In this document: positions 5,249-5,760 of the stretch, one piece after another
How positions within the stretch are numbered: position 1 is the stretch's first letter
Layout of the letters: the number at the start of each line of letters is the position of its first letter
Source: Candidatus Binataceae bacterium
GTDB taxonomy: Bacteria > Desulfobacterota > Binatia > Binatales > Binataceae
Assembly (NCBI GenBank): GCA_030042765.1
Contig: JASHZA010000046.1
Location: forward strand, 1-5,760
Length of the DNA: 5,760 nucleotides
Reading direction: 5' to 3'
Notes under the pieces: model-generated
Seen by the model: the letters and a program-made list of their open reading frames with translations, nothing else
Databases searched by the model: none
What the model was told of the DNA's origin: nothing
Made by a program: the position numbers and the translations under genes

Positions 5249-5760
5249 GTGCTGACTGAATCTGAACAGATCGAACACTTGAACCTTGCGGCGCAGGTAG
5301 CCGGACTCGAACTCCCCGAAGTTACCCTCCCCCAATCCCACCACATCGTCATCCACCGGATGCGCTTCCATTACCTGGATTGGGGCACTGCCGGTCGCCG
5401 TCCGATACTTTTTCTTCATGGAGGCGGTCTGAACGCCCATACGTGGGATTTGGTCTGCCTGATGCTCCGCGGCGATTATCATTGCCTGGCCCTCGACCAG
5501 CGTGGGCATGGCGACAGCGAGTGGGAGCCGACCTCGGACTACAGCTTCGAGAGCCAGATTCGCGACATCGAAGGGTTTATCGAAAAGCTCGGGCTGACCC
5601 GTCCGCTGGTGGTTGGCCATTCGATGGGCGGGTTCGCAGCGATCGGCCATGCGATGGAGCATTCGAAATCGATGGCCGGACTGGTCCTGGTCGATGTCGG
5701 TCCGGAACTGAACATGGAGGGCGGCAAGCGTATCCGGGATTTCATAACCCAGGATCGCGA
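5249..5760 (+). CDS. Alpha/beta hydrolase, N-terminal part (runs off right edge)
   Basis: The frame is open from GTG at 5249 to the window end (170 complete codons). AGGAG at 5236-5240 lies 8 bases upstream, and no ATG occurs in frame between the upstream stop at 5168 and this GTG. Alpha/beta-hydrolase landmarks appear in order: HGGG at residues 57-60 (oxyanion-hole strand end), DQRGHGDS at 83-90, and the nucleophile elbow GHSMGG at 123-128 with S125 as catalytic serine. LVLVDVGP follows at about 145-152. The catalytic His, and probably the acidic residue, lie beyond the window. No signal peptide is seen, so it is probably cytoplasmic. The DQRGHGDS style is typical of esterase, lactonase or C-C hydrolase-like members, but the substrate cannot be told. 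It lies 273 bases after the RRM gene and probably has its own promoter. Confidence 0.93.
   Translation, partial: MLTESEQIEHLNLAAQVAGLELPEVTLPQSHHIVIHRMRFHYLDWGTAGRRPILFLHGGGLNAHTWDLVCLMLRGDYHCLALDQRGHGDSEWEPTSDYSFESQIRDIEGFIEKLGLTRPLVVGHSMGGFAAIGHAMEHSKSMAGLVLVDVGPELNMEGGKRIRDFITQDR

Noticed and set aside
5213..5662. Minus-strand open frame of 149 codons opposite the hydrolase
   Set aside because: The plus strand shows HGGG, DQRGHGDS and GHSMGG in one frame with a ribosome binding site.
1..5760. CRISPR array, transposon ends, tRNA or rRNA genes
   Set aside because: No regularly spaced repeats, transposase motifs, terminal inverted repeats or tRNA-like cloverleaf segments were found on reading both strands.

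Overview
The window is GC-rich, Gram-negative-type bacterial DNA with GTG starts and dense coding. Its main content is a tightly packed three-gene electron-transfer operon on the minus strand (positions 4445 down to 1, running off the left edge). On the plus strand, divergent from it, lie a small RNA-binding protein gene and the first part of an alpha/beta hydrolase gene. The coding style, a short glycine-tailed RRM protein and a large multihaem cytochrome suggest a soil or sediment bacterium of the former Deltaproteobacteria, Acidobacteriota, Binatota or a similar lineage. The sequence alone does not settle which.

Operon, in transcription order. (1) 4445-2883 encodes a 520-residue soluble protein with two cyclic-nucleotide-binding-like domains fused to a ferredoxin with sixteen cysteines arranged for four [4Fe-4S] clusters. 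It has no DNA-binding domain. (2) 2855-1956 encodes a 299-residue membrane protein with two histidine pairs, H105/H119 and H275/H289. Each pair is spaced 14 residues within one membrane helix, the geometry of dihaem cytochrome b. (3) 1956-1, incomplete at the window edge, shares its start with the stop of gene 2 (TGATG). It encodes at least 652 residues: an N-terminal membrane anchor, a periplasmic domain with nine haem c sites (eight CXXCH and one CX4CH), a second membrane helix, and a cytoplasmic FAD/NAD(P)H oxidoreductase domain. This third gene is the largest in the window and is easy to miss because it has no stop inside it.

Taken together (inference), the operon looks like a complete transmembrane electron wire. 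A cytoplasmic NAD(P)H-flavin module, an iron-sulfur hub possibly gated by a nucleotide or other ligand, a dihaem b membrane relay and a periplasmic multihaem c module are all present. No catalytic terminal-reductase subunit is visible in the window, so the direction of flow and the partner are open.

Right part. 4446-4639 is a divergent regulatory region with a TTGACA element facing the operon, a small dyad, an AT-rich promoter candidate and a leader hairpin facing the RRM gene. 4640-4975 is the RRM protein. 4976-5248 holds a very strong hairpin and a weaker hairpin or promoter. From 5249 to the right edge is the alpha/beta hydrolase. No RNA gene, insertion sequence, CRISPR array or attachment site was seen.
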